Assembly: GCA_964561105.1 (NCBI GenBank)
Contig: CAZLOH010000015.1
Span: 1 to 64,000 of the forward strand
DNA length: 64,000 bases
Direction: 5' to 3'
DNA from: JADLHS01 sp964561105
GTDB taxonomy: Bacteria; Verrucomicrobiota; Verrucomicrobiia; Limisphaerales; JADLHS01
Positions 27,401 to 36,405 of the stretch are shown piece after piece. The position numbers and the translations under genes are program-made. The notes under the pieces were generated by a model. It saw nothing but the letters and a program-made list of their open reading frames with translations. It had not been told where the DNA came from and searched no databases. Position 1 is the stretch's first letter. The number at the start of each line of letters is the position of its first letter.

Positions 27401-27868
27401 GTGCTCGTACACCAGCAGGTTGATTTTGAAAGCTTTCTCGATTTCCGCGACCGTTCCGGCAGTGTTGAGCAGAAGCCGGTTGGAATAGGTGGCCGTCACG
27501 GTCAATCCCTGCGCCTTCAAGAAAGCGGCGACCTCGGCGTAATCCTCGGAAGTTGGGCCAAAGCCATCCGTGAATTGCTCCACCGACAGCCATTGATGAT
27601 AACGCGGGCTGGCGGGGTCGTAGAGTTCCTGGAGCAGGTTGGTCAGCGCGTCACGGTTTCGCAACGGCAGCCCCACCGCCAGATTCAGACGTTGCTCGGC
27701 TGGCAACCGGCCAATCGAGGGCAGCGCCGCAATGTTTGGCGGCAGATGGCCGGAGAGGATTTGCGGTGGCAATTGCGCGGCAGGCAGAACGGTTGCCCCG
27801 GACAGGAACAGGATTGAAACCAGCCGAAGAGCACAGCGAATGGCAGCAATTTCGAATCGGCAACGCAT
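24410..27868 (-). CDS. Large secreted S53 (sedolisin/kumamolisin-type) protease with DUF11 and Ig-like domains
   Basis: The 1152-residue protein has a signal peptide and a pro-kumamolisin activation domain (about residues 35-180, with YHQWLSVEQFTDGFGPTSEDY). The S53 catalytic domain carries the Glu/Asp pair in NNVEVALDIEMALAMAPG, the oxyanion Asp in NASGDSG and the nucleophile Ser in VGGDSVASPLWAAF. The region after it includes a jelly-roll-like domain (SFQNHYATEIDP), a DUF11 repeat (YTLAVTNLGPGPAINLVVTDSL) and an Ig-like domain (GTEPLSYQWLFDNTNLVG). S53 enzymes are acid-active endopeptidases. ATG 27868 starts the signal peptide; the frame opens at 27922. It probably acts outside the cell. 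Confidence 0.88.
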   Translation of the reverse strand: MRCRFEIAAIRCALRLVSILFLSGATVLPAAQLPPQILSGHLPPNIAALPSIGRLPAEQRLNLAVGLPLRNRDALTNLLQELYDPASPRYHQWLSVEQFTDGFGPTSEDYAEVAAFLKAQGLTVTATYSNRLLLNTAGTVAEIEKAFKINLLVYEHPNEARTFFAPSGEPALDLAVPVLQISGLDDYQLPRPASLVIQRMPQPQGGEPQAGSGAGGSYLGKDFRAAYAPGVTLTGAGQYVGLLQFDGYYVSDIAQYATLAGLTNLPLQNILLDGFTGQPGVNNVEVALDIEMALAMAPGLAGVLVYEGGLGNSILNRMAVDNVAKQLSASWTYSTDANTTQIFQEFAAQGQSYFNASGDSGAYTGTPPTPTDHPYVTSVGGTTLSTRGPGAGWLSEKTWSWISAGTGDGASSGGISPAWPIPAWQQGLDMTANHGSTTRRNLPDVAMVSDNVLVIADNGSQRFVGGDSVASPLWAAFTALVNQQAATFEQPSVGFLNPALYELGRGAGAATAFHDIKTGNNTNSSSPNNFFATAGYDLCTGWGSPTGKGLINALAPPANAKVVIGAGATVTLATCGATPGTLDPGGVVAMNLTLQNIGAIKTTNLVAALRSNDMVRPITGTQNYGALVGGGAAVSRPFILVPAGDCGGTVALILALMDGTNILPDVIFNLPLGSPNPVFTQNYDAVTAPAIPAGWGRTVTGAASNWVTTASSGASAPNCVAVTGAEDPGISELLSPLIPITTTSAQLSFQNHYATEIDPTDPGNAYDGGLLEIKIGTAPYVDIVAAGGSFVSGGYTRTLDATSGNLLPGRSVWAGTSSGFIPTLINLPPTAAGQGVRFKWRLTTDTGNGAGGTFWNLDNITVLDGAVCCTPETNADVAVSQSVYPAPGLVGQSVAYTLAVTNLGPGPAINLVVTDSLPANMTFTFGSAGCVYSNGQVLCSVALLPGGGRTNFTIVGMPTAEGQITNRVSLASELNDPEPTNSSSVNITSVGATPAISAQPADQIVTAGGDVRFNVEASGTEPLSYQWLFDNTNLVGATKATLHLWNVQPAQAGLYRLQVSNPLGTVLSDPVTLKVLAAPSLTLLGADVTATNVALTLNSAIGLNYTLEYKNSLTDAEWTPILPPVIGTGNPIVLQDTNGAVLPSRFYRVNCN

Positions 27869-28134
27869 GATGAATGTATTCTGGTGACGCCAGAATAGCA
27901 CATCCCGGCCGCCACCGGACAATAAAATAGCGACCGGGCAGTCAGATCCTCCCGCTGCCTTGCCCTCCTCATCCAGTCAGGGCGAATACCGAAAAACTCC
28001 TTGTTGTTGGAACCAGCGAACGCGAAACCAGGTCCCCCGCTCGAGGTGATGGGACTACCCTTGCAGCTATAGATCGTTCAAGTCGGGCTGATGATGAATC
28101 GGGGATTTCCTTCCCGACGCCGAACCATTATTAA

Positions 28135-29166
28135 GTGGTCGTGGCATTCACCAGTTTTCCAGAACAGACTTCGGGGGTGGCGCTGTTGCAACGGTCGTTG
28201 CAGCGCGGGCGGTTGGGCCATGCCTATTTGTTTTCCGCCGGGCAACTGGATGCGCTGGAAACGCTGGCCCGCACGTTGGCGAAAACCTTGAACTGCCAAC
28301 GCCCCGTGCGGAGCGGTGGCGCAGCGGTGGATTGTTGCGACACCTGCGCAATCTGCCGGAAGATTGACCAGTTGGAGCATCCGGATGTGCATTGGGTTCG
28401 TCCGGAGTCCAAACTGCGGGTCATCCTGGTGGATCAAATGCGGGAGTTGATGCGGGAAATTCAACTCAAACCGACGCAAGCGACCCACAAGGTGGCGGTG
28501 ATCGTCGGCGCGGACCGGTTGAAGACGGAGGCGGCGAATGCTTTTCTCAAGACGCTGGAAGAGCCGCCACCCAAGTCGGTGTTGATTTTATTGAGCACCG
28601 AGCCAGATCGGATTTTGGAAACCATTTTGTCGCGCTGCCTGCGGCTGAACTTTTCGGGCGAAGGCGCGCGCAAGTGGGACGCGGCGTGGCTGGACTGGCT
28701 GGCAAAGTTCAGCGAGCTGTCCGGCGCGGCACAAAAGACCCTGCTCGGGCGGTATCGGTTGATGGATGTGCTGGCGCAACGCTTGGCGGAACTGAAGACG
28801 CGGGTGGAGGAGGAGTTGACCGCGCGGTCGCCGCTGGAAAAATACGAGGACGTGGAAAAGGATTTGCGCGAACGCTGGGAGGATGAATTGAAAGCCGCCA
28901 TCGAGGCGGAGTATCGGCGACAACGGATGGAACTGTTGCTCCTGGTCCAATGGTGGCTGCGGGATGTCTGGCTGCACACCCTCGCGGGCGGACGGGAATT
29001 TCTGAATTTTCCGCAAATTGCCGGGGCCGAGCGCGTGGCGGGCCGGCTCACCACGCAACAGGCGTTGGAAAATCTTCGCGTGGTGGAGCAGACGCAACGG
29101 TTGTTGCACACGAACGTGCAGGAGGCGTTGACGCTGGAGGTGGGTCTGTTGAAGTTGCAACTGTAA
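28135..29166 (+). CDS. holB: DNA polymerase III delta-prime subunit
   Basis: The 343-residue clamp-loader subunit has the delta-prime opening GVALLQRSLQRGRLGHAYLFSAGQ, a zinc module with Cys residues in CCDTCAIC, and the sensor region ANAFLKTLEEPPPKSVLILLSTEPDRILETILSRC. The Walker A motif is degenerate, as is usual for delta-prime. The C-terminal collar is rich in charged helices. The start is GTG at 28135, or the GTG two codons later. It is followed 21 bases later by the O-antigen ligase-like gene. It loads the sliding clamp during replication. Confidence 0.85.
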   Translation: MVVAFTSFPEQTSGVALLQRSLQRGRLGHAYLFSAGQLDALETLARTLAKTLNCQRPVRSGGAAVDCCDTCAICRKIDQLEHPDVHWVRPESKLRVILVDQMRELMREIQLKPTQATHKVAVIVGADRLKTEAANAFLKTLEEPPPKSVLILLSTEPDRILETILSRCLRLNFSGEGARKWDAAWLDWLAKFSELSGAAQKTLLGRYRLMDVLAQRLAELKTRVEEELTARSPLEKYEDVEKDLRERWEDELKAAIEAEYRRQRMELLLLVQWWLRDVWLHTLAGGREFLNFPQIAGAERVAGRLTTQQALENLRVVEQTQRLLHTNVQEALTLEVGLLKLQL

Positions 29167-29187
29167 CGCGCCACCCGCACTCATTGC

Positions 29188-30597
29188 ATGCCGACTCTCG
29201 CGTCCAAACCAGATCCGGCGGCGACGCGGCGCGCAAACGGATGGCCGCGAGTCTCCGCCCTGACCTTCGGCGTGTTTCTGGGCCTGGCCCTCCTCAAGTT
29301 CTGCAACCCGCCGGTGATGGACAAATTTGTGGTGCCGCCCACGAGCGGTTACGAATGGGTCATCAGCGCCTGGCCGAATGGCATCGGCTACTGGCTGCTG
29401 CTGGTGGTGCTGGCCGTGAGGTTGATCGCGGGAATCAGTGCCGCCTGGCCAAAGTTGCACGGGCCGCGCTGGCTGGTCGCGCTGCCACTGGTCTGGTTGG
29501 TCTGGCAGTTCATCTCCGCCACCCACACCGTGGATGCGGACCTCACGCGCGCCACCCTCAAGCATTTCATCGCCGGCGTGACCTGCTTTTATCTCGGGCT
29601 TTTCAGTCTGAAGCGCGCGGAGGCAGCGCATTATTTCCTGGGGCCGCTGGTGGCGGCGTTGGCCGTGGTGCTGGTGGTGGGATTGAACCAGCACTTCGGC
29701 GGCTTGCAGGAGACGCGCGATTACTTCTACAGCTACCTCTACCGGACCATGAAGGACGTGCCCCCCGAATATCTGAAGAAGCTCGCGAGTGATCGGATCT
29801 TTTCAACGCTGTTCTATCCCAACGCGCTGGCCGGCGCGCTACTGTTGCTATTGCCCGCCTCGCTGACCTGGATCTGGCAGGCGCGACAACGCTTCACCGT
29901 TGGCGCCCGCAGACTTTTGTGTGGAGTGCTGCTGGCCGGCGGCCTCGCCTGTTTGTACTGGTCCGGATCAAAAGGCGGTTGGCTGCTGGCGTTGACCGGC
30001 GGACTGGTCGCGCTGTTACACCAGAATTTTTCTCCCCGACTGAAATGGATTCTGGTCGCGGCCGTGCTGGTCGTCGGCGGGGCCGGTTTCGTCTGGAAAT
30101 ACGCGGGCTTCTTCGAGCGCGGCGCCACGAGCGTGGTGGCCCGGTTCGATTACTGGACGGCCGCGTGGAAAACCGCGGTGGCCAAACCCCTGTTCGGCAG
30201 CGGGCCGGGGACGTTCGGCGTCGCTTACGCGGCGATCAAGAAACCCGAATCCGAGATGGCCCGGCTCGCGCACAACGACTACTTGCAGCAAGCCTCGGAC
30301 TCCGGTTTCCCCGGGCTGATCGCTTACGGCGTTTTCATCGGCGGCATGCTCTGGTACGGACACGCCGGGTGGCGGTCCGACCGTTCCCCGTTACGCCTGA
30401 GTATCTGGGTCGGGCTGTTGCTCTGGTCGTTGCAGGCGTTGATGGAATTCACGCTGTATGTCCCGGCGGTGGCCTGGACGGCGTTGGCGTTCGCCGGCTG
30501 GTTGCTCGGTTCAACCGACGCGCAACCGGGCAAAGCAGAGTTGCCGTCCCGCGCCGCCTGCGCCAAGCTTGGCGCCACTCAACGTGCGCCCATCTGA
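29188..30597 (+). CDS. O-antigen ligase / polymerase-like (Wzy_C) membrane protein
   Basis: The 469-residue protein has about ten to twelve hydrophobic segments and a large periplasmic loop with the O-antigen ligase signature FGSGPGTFGVAYAAIKKPESEMARLAHNDYLQQASDSGFPGL. Family members join or polymerise lipid-linked glycans in the periplasm. No other glycan-assembly genes are adjacent, so the glycan is unknown. Its last 14 bases overlap the likely GTG start of the MFS transporter. Confidence 0.8.
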   Translation: MPTLASKPDPAATRRANGWPRVSALTFGVFLGLALLKFCNPPVMDKFVVPPTSGYEWVISAWPNGIGYWLLLVVLAVRLIAGISAAWPKLHGPRWLVALPLVWLVWQFISATHTVDADLTRATLKHFIAGVTCFYLGLFSLKRAEAAHYFLGPLVAALAVVLVVGLNQHFGGLQETRDYFYSYLYRTMKDVPPEYLKKLASDRIFSTLFYPNALAGALLLLLPASLTWIWQARQRFTVGARRLLCGVLLAGGLACLYWSGSKGGWLLALTGGLVALLHQNFSPRLKWILVAAVLVVGGAGFVWKYAGFFERGATSVVARFDYWTAAWKTAVAKPLFGSGPGTFGVAYAAIKKPESEMARLAHNDYLQQASDSGFPGLIAYGVFIGGMLWYGHAGWRSDRSPLRLSIWVGLLLWSLQALMEFTLYVPAVAWTALAFAGWLLGSTDAQPGKAELPSRAACAKLGATQRAPI

Positions 30598-31879
30598 AGC
30601 AACCTCACTCGCAACCCCCGCCGAAGCCACGCGCTGGCGGGACATCACGCCCCGACAATGGAAGTCCGGCCTCGCCGCCTGGCTGGGGTGGACGTTCGAC
30701 GGGCTGGAGTTGCACATCTACACGCTGGTGGCGCTGCCGTTCGTGGCGGAATTACTGGGCGGACTGCCCACCACGGACCCGAGCGTGGGACGATACGCTT
30801 CGATCATTCAAGGCGCTTTTCTGCTCGGCTGGGCGTTGGGCGGAGGATTCTTCGGGCGCGTTGGCGACCGACTGGGCCGGGCGCGAGCGCTGAGTCTCAC
30901 CGTGCTGACCTACGCCGCGTTCACGGGCTTGTCGTTCTTCGCGCAGACCTGGTGGCAGTTGCTGATCTTCCGGTTTCTGGCGGCGCTGGGCGTTGGCGGC
31001 GAATGGGCCGTGGGTGCCTCGTTGCTCGCGGAGACCTGGCCCAAACGCTGGCGTCCGTGGGTAGCGGCGGTGTTGCAGAGCGGGGTCAACATCGGAATTC
31101 TCGTGGCCGTGGTGGCCAACGTATTGCGGGGCGGCCACCCGCCGCGCTATCTGTTCCTCCTCGGCGTGTTGCCGGCGTTGCTGGTGTTCTGGATTCGCCG
31201 CGCGGTCCCGGAGCCCGACGAGTGGCAGCAAGCCCGGGAAAAGTCGCAGCACCACGCCCCGAAGCTCGCCGGACTTTTTCGCGGCCCCGTCTGGCGGATA
31301 ACCTTGTGGACGATGGTGGTCTGCGGGGTTTCGCTGACGGCGCACTGGGCGTTCCTGTTCTGGCACGTGCAACACTTGCGGAATCTGCCCGAAGTATTGA
31401 CGATGTCCCCGGAGCAGCGGAATAAATTGATCAGCCTGGCATTTTATCTGGTCATCGCCACCTCCATGGTGGGGAACTTCGTGGCGGCGTGGCTGGCGCG
31501 GCTGACCGGCTACCGGGCGTCCATCAGCCTGCTGTTCGTGCTCTACTTCGCGACGATGCTGGGCGCGTACGCGGTGCCGCGTGATTATCAATCTTTGCTG
31601 TGGTGGTTTCCCTTCATCGGCCTCTGCCAGGGCGTGTTCGGTTTGTTCACCATGTATCTGCCGCCGCTGTTTCCGACGCTGCTCCGCACGACGGGCGCGG
31701 GGTTCTGTTACAACATCGGGCGCGTGGTCGCCGCGTTTGGGACGGTGTTTTTTGGGCTCCTCGCGAGTTCCGCCGGCACGTTGAAGACGGTGGATTACCG
31801 GCTGGCCTTGTTCTACGCCGGCTTCCTGTTCCTGCCTGCCGCCGTGGCGTGCTTGTTGATGCCGCACGCCCATGACTGA
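30584..31879 (+). CDS. MFS transporter 1
   Basis: The 431-residue protein has about twelve membrane helices and the MFS loop motif GRVGDRLGRARALSLTV between helices 2 and 3. The TM1 region GWTFDGLELHIYTLVALPFV resembles metabolite:H+ symporters (SHS/AAHS-type). The start is GTG 30584, which overlaps the upstream gene by 14 bases; no ATG lies in frame before TM1. It is related in layout to the second MFS gene at 32722, with a hydrolase gene between. The substrate is unknown. Confidence 0.82.
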   Translation: MRPSEATSLATPAEATRWRDITPRQWKSGLAAWLGWTFDGLELHIYTLVALPFVAELLGGLPTTDPSVGRYASIIQGAFLLGWALGGGFFGRVGDRLGRARALSLTVLTYAAFTGLSFFAQTWWQLLIFRFLAALGVGGEWAVGASLLAETWPKRWRPWVAAVLQSGVNIGILVAVVANVLRGGHPPRYLFLLGVLPALLVFWIRRAVPEPDEWQQAREKSQHHAPKLAGLFRGPVWRITLWTMVVCGVSLTAHWAFLFWHVQHLRNLPEVLTMSPEQRNKLISLAFYLVIATSMVGNFVAAWLARLTGYRASISLLFVLYFATMLGAYAVPRDYQSLLWWFPFIGLCQGVFGLFTMYLPPLFPTLLRTTGAGFCYNIGRVVAAFGTVFFGLLASSAGTLKTVDYRLALFYAGFLFLPAAVACLLMPHAHD

Positions 31880-31903
31880 GTCATCGCGCCGTCTGCTCGC
31901 ATC

Positions 31904-32674
31904 ATGAAACTGAACTCCTACTCCGTGGGCCACGGTCCCACCCTGATCGGGCTGCACGGTTTGCTGGGTTCGCTGGACAACTGGAAATTGACCGCGACGC
32001 GGTGGGCCGGGGATTTCACCGTCCACCTGCTGGACCTCCGCAATCACGGTCATTCGCCCCACGCGGACGAATTCAACTATGAAGTGTTGGTCGCGGACGT
32101 GGTGGAATTCATCCGCGATCAACACCTCGACCGTGTCCATCTGCTCGGCCATTCGCTCGGCGGAAAAGTAGCGATGCGGTTCGCGCAACTGCATCCCGCG
32201 TTGGTCAGCAAACTCGTGGTGGCGGACATGTCGCCCCGCGCCTATCCGGTCGTGCATGCGGAACTGCTGACGGCGATGCTCGCGATTAACCCAGGCGCTT
32301 TCCTGCAACGCACGGAGGTTGACGCCGCATTGGCAAGCGCCGTCCCGGATCAACGGTTGCGGCAATTCCTCCTGAAGAACCTTGCGCGCGACCCCGCCGG
32401 GAAGCTCCATTGGCGGCCGCATCTGGCGGCCATTCGCGCCGCGCTGCCGCAGTTGAGCGCGGCCCTGCCCCGGACACCGCGCTTTGATGGACCGACCCTG
32501 TTCATTCGGGGAGAAAAGTCCGATTACATCCGGGACGAGGACCTGACACTGATCCGGGAGGTTTTTCCGCGCGCGCAACTGCGAACGCTGGCCGGCGCCG
32601 GTCACTGGGTTCATGCCGATGCCCCGGCCCAATTCGCCGAAGTCGTATCGGAATTTTTAGTTAAAGAAAACTGA
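31904..32674 (+). CDS. Alpha/beta hydrolase (YbfF-like esterase)
   Basis: The 256-residue protein has the oxyanion region GLHGLLGSLDNW and LDLRNHGHS, the nucleophile elbow GHSLGGKVAM (Ser), the acid residue in RGEKSDYI and the catalytic His in AGHWVHADAP. This order and the short cap match YbfF-type acyl esterases. It lacks a signal peptide. It sits between two MFS transporter genes, 24 bases after the first, so it may hydrolyse an imported ester (inference). Confidence 0.85.
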   Translation: MKLNSYSVGHGPTLIGLHGLLGSLDNWKLTATRWAGDFTVHLLDLRNHGHSPHADEFNYEVLVADVVEFIRDQHLDRVHLLGHSLGGKVAMRFAQLHPALVSKLVVADMSPRAYPVVHAELLTAMLAINPGAFLQRTEVDAALASAVPDQRLRQFLLKNLARDPAGKLHWRPHLAAIRAALPQLSAALPRTPRFDGPTLFIRGEKSDYIRDEDLTLIREVFPRAQLRTLAGAGHWVHADAPAQFAEVVSEFLVKEN

Positions 32675-32721
32675 GCAAGCGTTTGCCACGCGCCGGATTT
32701 CCCGCAATACTCCGGCCCAAC

Positions 32722-34137
32722 ATGAACACCCCCTCCGCCTCAATCGGCGAGCCAATTGCGTGGTGGCGTAATCTGACCCGCTATCATTGGTTTGTCTATG
32801 CCGTCGCAACCCTCGCCTGGATGTTTGACTGCCTGGATCAACAACTCTTTCTGCTGGGTCGCAACGGGGCGATGAAAGCGCTTTTGCCGGCCGGAGCGGA
32901 TGTCACCCTTTACGGCAGCTACGCCACGGCGATCTTTGTGGCGGGCTGGGCCACGGGTGGCTTGATCTTCGGCGCCGTGGGCGACCGTTTTGGTCGCGCG
33001 AAAACCCTGGCTGGCACTGTGCTGCTCTATTCGCTCTGCACTGGTCTGTCGGCATTTTCCACTGGTTGGTTTGACTTCGCCTGCTACCGCTTCTTCACCG
33101 GCCTGGGTGTCGGCGGGGTCTTCGGGCTGGCGGTGGCGCTGGTGGCGGATGGCTTGCCCGAGCGTTCGCGTCCGGGCGCGCTCGGCACGTTGCAGGCGCT
33201 CTCGGCGGTGGGCAACATCACCGCCGGCAGCATCGCCATCTCCCTGGGTTCCATGGAAGGCAAATGGGTCCCGGCCGGCATGTCCTGGAAATACATGTTT
33301 CTCGTCGGCGCGCTGCCCGCCTTTCTCTGTGTGTTCATCCTGGCGCAACTCAAGGAACCGGAGAAGTGGGTGGCAGCCCGGGCGGCGGGCAAACTGACGG
33401 GCGCCCGGTTTGGTTCGTACGTTTCCCTGTTCGGCGAAGCCCGCTGGCGCCGACCCGCGTTGTTGGGCATGCTGCTGTGCGTGTCCGGGGTGATTGGCCT
33501 GTGGGGCATCGGCTTTTTCAGCCCGGAACTGGTCAGCGATGTCGTGAGCAATTCGTTAAGGGCAAAAGGCGTGCCCGCCGATCAAATCGCGCAAGCCAAG
33601 ACCGTCTGGTCCGGCTGGAACATGGTGTTGCAAAACCTCGGCGCCTTCTTCGGCATGATCGCCTTCACCAAGGCCGCGCAACGCTACGGACGCAAACCGA
33701 CGTTCGCCGTGAGTTACCTCTGCGCCTTCGTGGCAACCATCGGCTACTTCCAACTCTTTAACGGCACGTCCGACATCTGGATGAGTTTCATCATGGGCTT
33801 CTGCCAGTTGGCGCTGTTCGCCGGCTTTGCCATTTATCTGCCCGAACTGTTCCCCACCCGGTTGCGCAGCACCGGCACCAGTTTCGCCTACAATGTCGGT
33901 CGCTTCCTCGCGGCGTCCGGGCCGTTCACCCTGGGCAAATTGCAAGCGGCACTGGCCGCCAGCGCCACCAACGCCCTGGGGACCGAGGCAACGGCGGCGG
34001 CCAAGGCCGCGGCGAAACTCGACGCGTTCCGTTCCGCCGCCTGTTATATGAGCGCCGTTTTCCTCGTCGGCTTCGTCGTCGTTTTCTTCCTGCGCGAGAC
34101 CAAGGACCAGCCGCTGCCGGAGGATTTGAAAGTTTAG
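32722..34137 (+). CDS. MFS transporter 2
   Basis: The 471-residue protein has about twelve membrane helices with the MFS loop GAVGDRFGRAKTLAGTV and a second-half LPELFPTRLRSTGTSFAYNVGRF. The TM1 region WMFDCLDQQLFLLGR suggests the metabolite:H+ symporter group. An Ala-rich loop (ALAASATNALGTEATAAAKAAAKLDAF) lies before the last helices. ATG 32722 begins MNTPSASIGEP; 13 extra upstream residues are possible. It follows the esterase by 47 bases. Confidence 0.82.
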   Translation: MNTPSASIGEPIAWWRNLTRYHWFVYAVATLAWMFDCLDQQLFLLGRNGAMKALLPAGADVTLYGSYATAIFVAGWATGGLIFGAVGDRFGRAKTLAGTVLLYSLCTGLSAFSTGWFDFACYRFFTGLGVGGVFGLAVALVADGLPERSRPGALGTLQALSAVGNITAGSIAISLGSMEGKWVPAGMSWKYMFLVGALPAFLCVFILAQLKEPEKWVAARAAGKLTGARFGSYVSLFGEARWRRPALLGMLLCVSGVIGLWGIGFFSPELVSDVVSNSLRAKGVPADQIAQAKTVWSGWNMVLQNLGAFFGMIAFTKAAQRYGRKPTFAVSYLCAFVATIGYFQLFNGTSDIWMSFIMGFCQLALFAGFAIYLPELFPTRLRSTGTSFAYNVGRFLAASGPFTLGKLQAALAASATNALGTEATAAAKAAAKLDAFRSAACYMSAVFLVGFVVVFFLRETKDQPLPEDLKV

Positions 34138-34160
34138 GTCGGGGAAAGGATTGCCCCGGT

Positions 34161-34718
34161 ATGACCCGTTGCGCCTGGCCGAAGACGGAACTGGACATCG
34201 CCTACCACGACACCGAGTGGGGCGTGCCGGTCCATGACGACCGCCGCTTGTTCGAACTGTTGATCCTCGAAGGCGCCCAGGCGGGCTTGAGCTGGTCCAC
34301 CATTCTCAAGAAGCGCGAGAACTATCGCCGGGCCTTCGACAACTTCGACGCGCGCAAGATTGCCCGGTACGACGCGCGCAAAATGAAATCGCTGCTGGCC
34401 GATGCCGGTATCGTGCGCAACCGGCTGAAGCTCGCGGCAACCGTGCAGAACGCCCGGGCCTTCCTCGCGGTGCAAAAGGAATCCGGCAGCTTCGACGCTT
34501 ACCTCTGGCGATTCGTCGGCAACCGGCCGATCCAGAATCGCCGGCAATCGTTCCGGGACGTCCCGCCGCGCACACCGGAATCCGACGCCTTGAGCAAAGC
34601 TCTGCTCCAGCGTGGCTTCAAGTTTGTCGGCTCCACGATCTGCTACGCGTTCATGCAGGCCGCGGGCCTGGTGAATGATCACACCGTGGATTGCTTTCGA
34701 CACCGGCAGCTTCGTTGA
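34161..34718 (+). CDS. tag: DNA-3-methyladenine glycosylase I
   Basis: The 185-residue protein matches TagI: the zinc-site opening MTRCAWPK, YHDTEWGVPVHDDRRLFELLILEGAQAGLSW, FDNFD, AFLAVQKESGSFDAYLWRFV and the C-terminal GFKFVGSTICYAFMQAAGLVNDH. It removes 3-methyladenine from alkylated DNA as the first step of base excision repair. It starts 23 bases after the MFS gene. Its stop lies two bases before the end of the convergent acyltransferase gene. Confidence 0.93.
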   Translation: MTRCAWPKTELDIAYHDTEWGVPVHDDRRLFELLILEGAQAGLSWSTILKKRENYRRAFDNFDARKIARYDARKMKSLLADAGIVRNRLKLAATVQNARAFLAVQKESGSFDAYLWRFVGNRPIQNRRQSFRDVPPRTPESDALSKALLQRGFKFVGSTICYAFMQAAGLVNDHTVDCFRHRQLR

Positions 34719-34720
34719 GT

Positions 34721-36034
34721 TCAGAGTCGCAGGAAAATCTTTCGCTGATACAGAAAGCGCACGAACCAGAACGCGAGCAGCAGGCCGACGATGGAAATTA
34801 CCAGGTCGCCCATGCCTTGGGCTACATGCGCGTCGAGGTAACTTTGAATGTCGCCACCCGCCAACCGGGTCGCGAGTTTGCTGAAGGTGCCGCCCAGCAT
34901 GTTTTTGGTGAGGTAAATCGTGATCGAGTTCATGCCCATCCAGACGAAAGGCTGACACCAGGCCTGATATTTCCAGACATCCACGATCAGGTAGAAGGCG
35001 CCCAGCAACATCGCGCTGTAACCGCCCGCCACCAGCACGTAGGAGGAGGTCCAGATTTTTTTGATTACGGGAAACTGCATGCCCCAGAGCCAGCCGAGGG
35101 CGACACAGACGAGTCCGCCGCCAATCAACCAGAGCAGTTTGCGATCATTGGAAAATTCCGGGCCGCGCAGAATCAGACCCGCGAAAACGCCCAGCAGACA
35201 CGTGGCCACGGCGGGAATGGTGCTCAAGTAACCTTCGGGGTCCCAGAATAAATCCCAGAGTTTGCCCGGCAGATAGGCGAAATCGAGGTGATTGGACAGG
35301 TTGTAGCCTTTTCCGAACTTGCCGGTGACGTAATTGGTCGTGCCCGCGTACATCTGTTTGGCCGCAGCCCAAACAGGGCTATCCTTGATGCAGGAGGGAT
35401 TGTGCGCGGAATCAGCGTCAGCCGCGCGAAACTGTTTCGCGAGTTCCAACTCACCCGCCTGCTCGGCGAGCGCGGCCAGGTTGTTTTTCTCGAGCTGAAT
35501 GTCGCGGATGGGAATGAAGGTCATCATCGCCCAATAACCAATCAGCAACCCGCCGCAAATGGCCATCAAGGCGCGCGGCTTGAAGCAGATGAACAGCAAC
35601 CCGGCCGCCGTGTACGCGAGCGCAATCCGGTTGAGCACGCCCAACAGCCGGATGTCCGGCCAGTGACTCGAAAAGCCGCCCGAGTAGAAAACCCCGATGA
35701 CATACAACAAAATGCCGCGCCGAAGCACGCGGCCCACCGCCCCAACCCGGCCGGATTCGGCGATGATTTTGGTCAGCGAGAAAACAATGGCCGCGCCGAC
35801 CATGAACACGAACAGCGGAAAGATCAAATCATAGAAATGGAAACCCTGCCATTCGGCGTGCTCGAGCTGGCCGGCCAGAAATCGCGTGGGCGCGGACGGA
35901 CGCAGGCGATTGAGCGCTTCCACCAGCGGTTCGGCCCCGATGATCCAGAACATGTCAAAGCCGCGCAGGGCGTCCAACGACATGAGCCGTTTGGAGGTGG
36001 CCGGCGGCGCAACTGGCGTCGTGTTTTCACTCAT
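34721..36034 (-). CDS. DUF5009 / HGSNAT-like membrane acyltransferase
   Basis: The 437-residue protein opens with SLDALRGFDMFWIIGAEPLV, the DUF5009 signature related to heparan-alpha-glucosaminide N-acetyltransferase. About ten membrane helices follow, including HFYDLIFPLFVFMVGAAIVFSL and the C-terminal WMGMNSITIYLTKNMLGG. Relatives acetylate terminal glucosamine of glycans across a membrane. The ATG at 36034 overlaps the upstream stop as ATGA, fixing the start. A link to the sulfatase operon is thematic only. Confidence 0.82.
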   Translation of the reverse strand: MSENTTPVAPPATSKRLMSLDALRGFDMFWIIGAEPLVEALNRLRPSAPTRFLAGQLEHAEWQGFHFYDLIFPLFVFMVGAAIVFSLTKIIAESGRVGAVGRVLRRGILLYVIGVFYSGGFSSHWPDIRLLGVLNRIALAYTAAGLLFICFKPRALMAICGGLLIGYWAMMTFIPIRDIQLEKNNLAALAEQAGELELAKQFRAADADSAHNPSCIKDSPVWAAAKQMYAGTTNYVTGKFGKGYNLSNHLDFAYLPGKLWDLFWDPEGYLSTIPAVATCLLGVFAGLILRGPEFSNDRKLLWLIGGGLVCVALGWLWGMQFPVIKKIWTSSYVLVAGGYSAMLLGAFYLIVDVWKYQAWCQPFVWMGMNSITIYLTKNMLGGTFSKLATRLAGGDIQSYLDAHVAQGMGDLVISIVGLLLAFWFVRFLYQRKIFLRL

Positions 36035-36306
36035 AAAATCCAGAACAGAATGATGGCCAGCAATACGACGAGGCCGGTCAACCACCACACCCAATGCAGA
36101 CCGCGCGGTTTGGAGGACGCCGACCCGAATTCACGTCGCGTGAAATCCTCATAGTCAAACTCCTCGTCCGGCAGCCCAACATCGGCCGCAGTGGTTTGCT
36201 GCGCGTCCTCGGCCCAGCCGGTGTTTTCATCCGCGCCGCAGCCCGGGCAGGCGCGCGCCTGGGGCGGCACCGCGGCGCCGCAATGCGGACAGACCTCGGG
36301 CGGCAT
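36031..36306 (-). CDS. Zinc-ribbon protein with C-terminal membrane anchor
   Basis: The 91-residue protein begins with a zinc-ribbon (CPHCGAAVPPQARACPGCG, four Cys in two CxxC pairs), then an acidic linker and a C-terminal hydrophobic helix (WWLTGLVVLLAIILFWIL). It is probably tail-anchored in the inner membrane with the ribbon in the cytoplasm. Its stop overlaps the downstream acyltransferase start by four bases, so the two are cotranscribed and perhaps translationally coupled. Function is unknown. Confidence 0.8.
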   Translation of the reverse strand: MPPEVCPHCGAAVPPQARACPGCGADENTGWAEDAQQTTAADVGLPDEEFDYEDFTRREFGSASSKPRGLHWVWWLTGLVVLLAIILFWIL

Positions 36307-36405
36307 GATGCGTTTACGGTTTCGACTTCACGAGTGACGAACCAGCCACGGTTTGGAACGGGCGGCTCCGATGGCTCCCGCAGGACCAAGGCGTGAAGCG
36401 TCATC

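Noticed and set aside
30752..32632. 626-codon minus-strand open frame
   Set aside because: It overlaps the MFS and esterase genes in antisense and has Gln/Arg/His-rich shadow composition.
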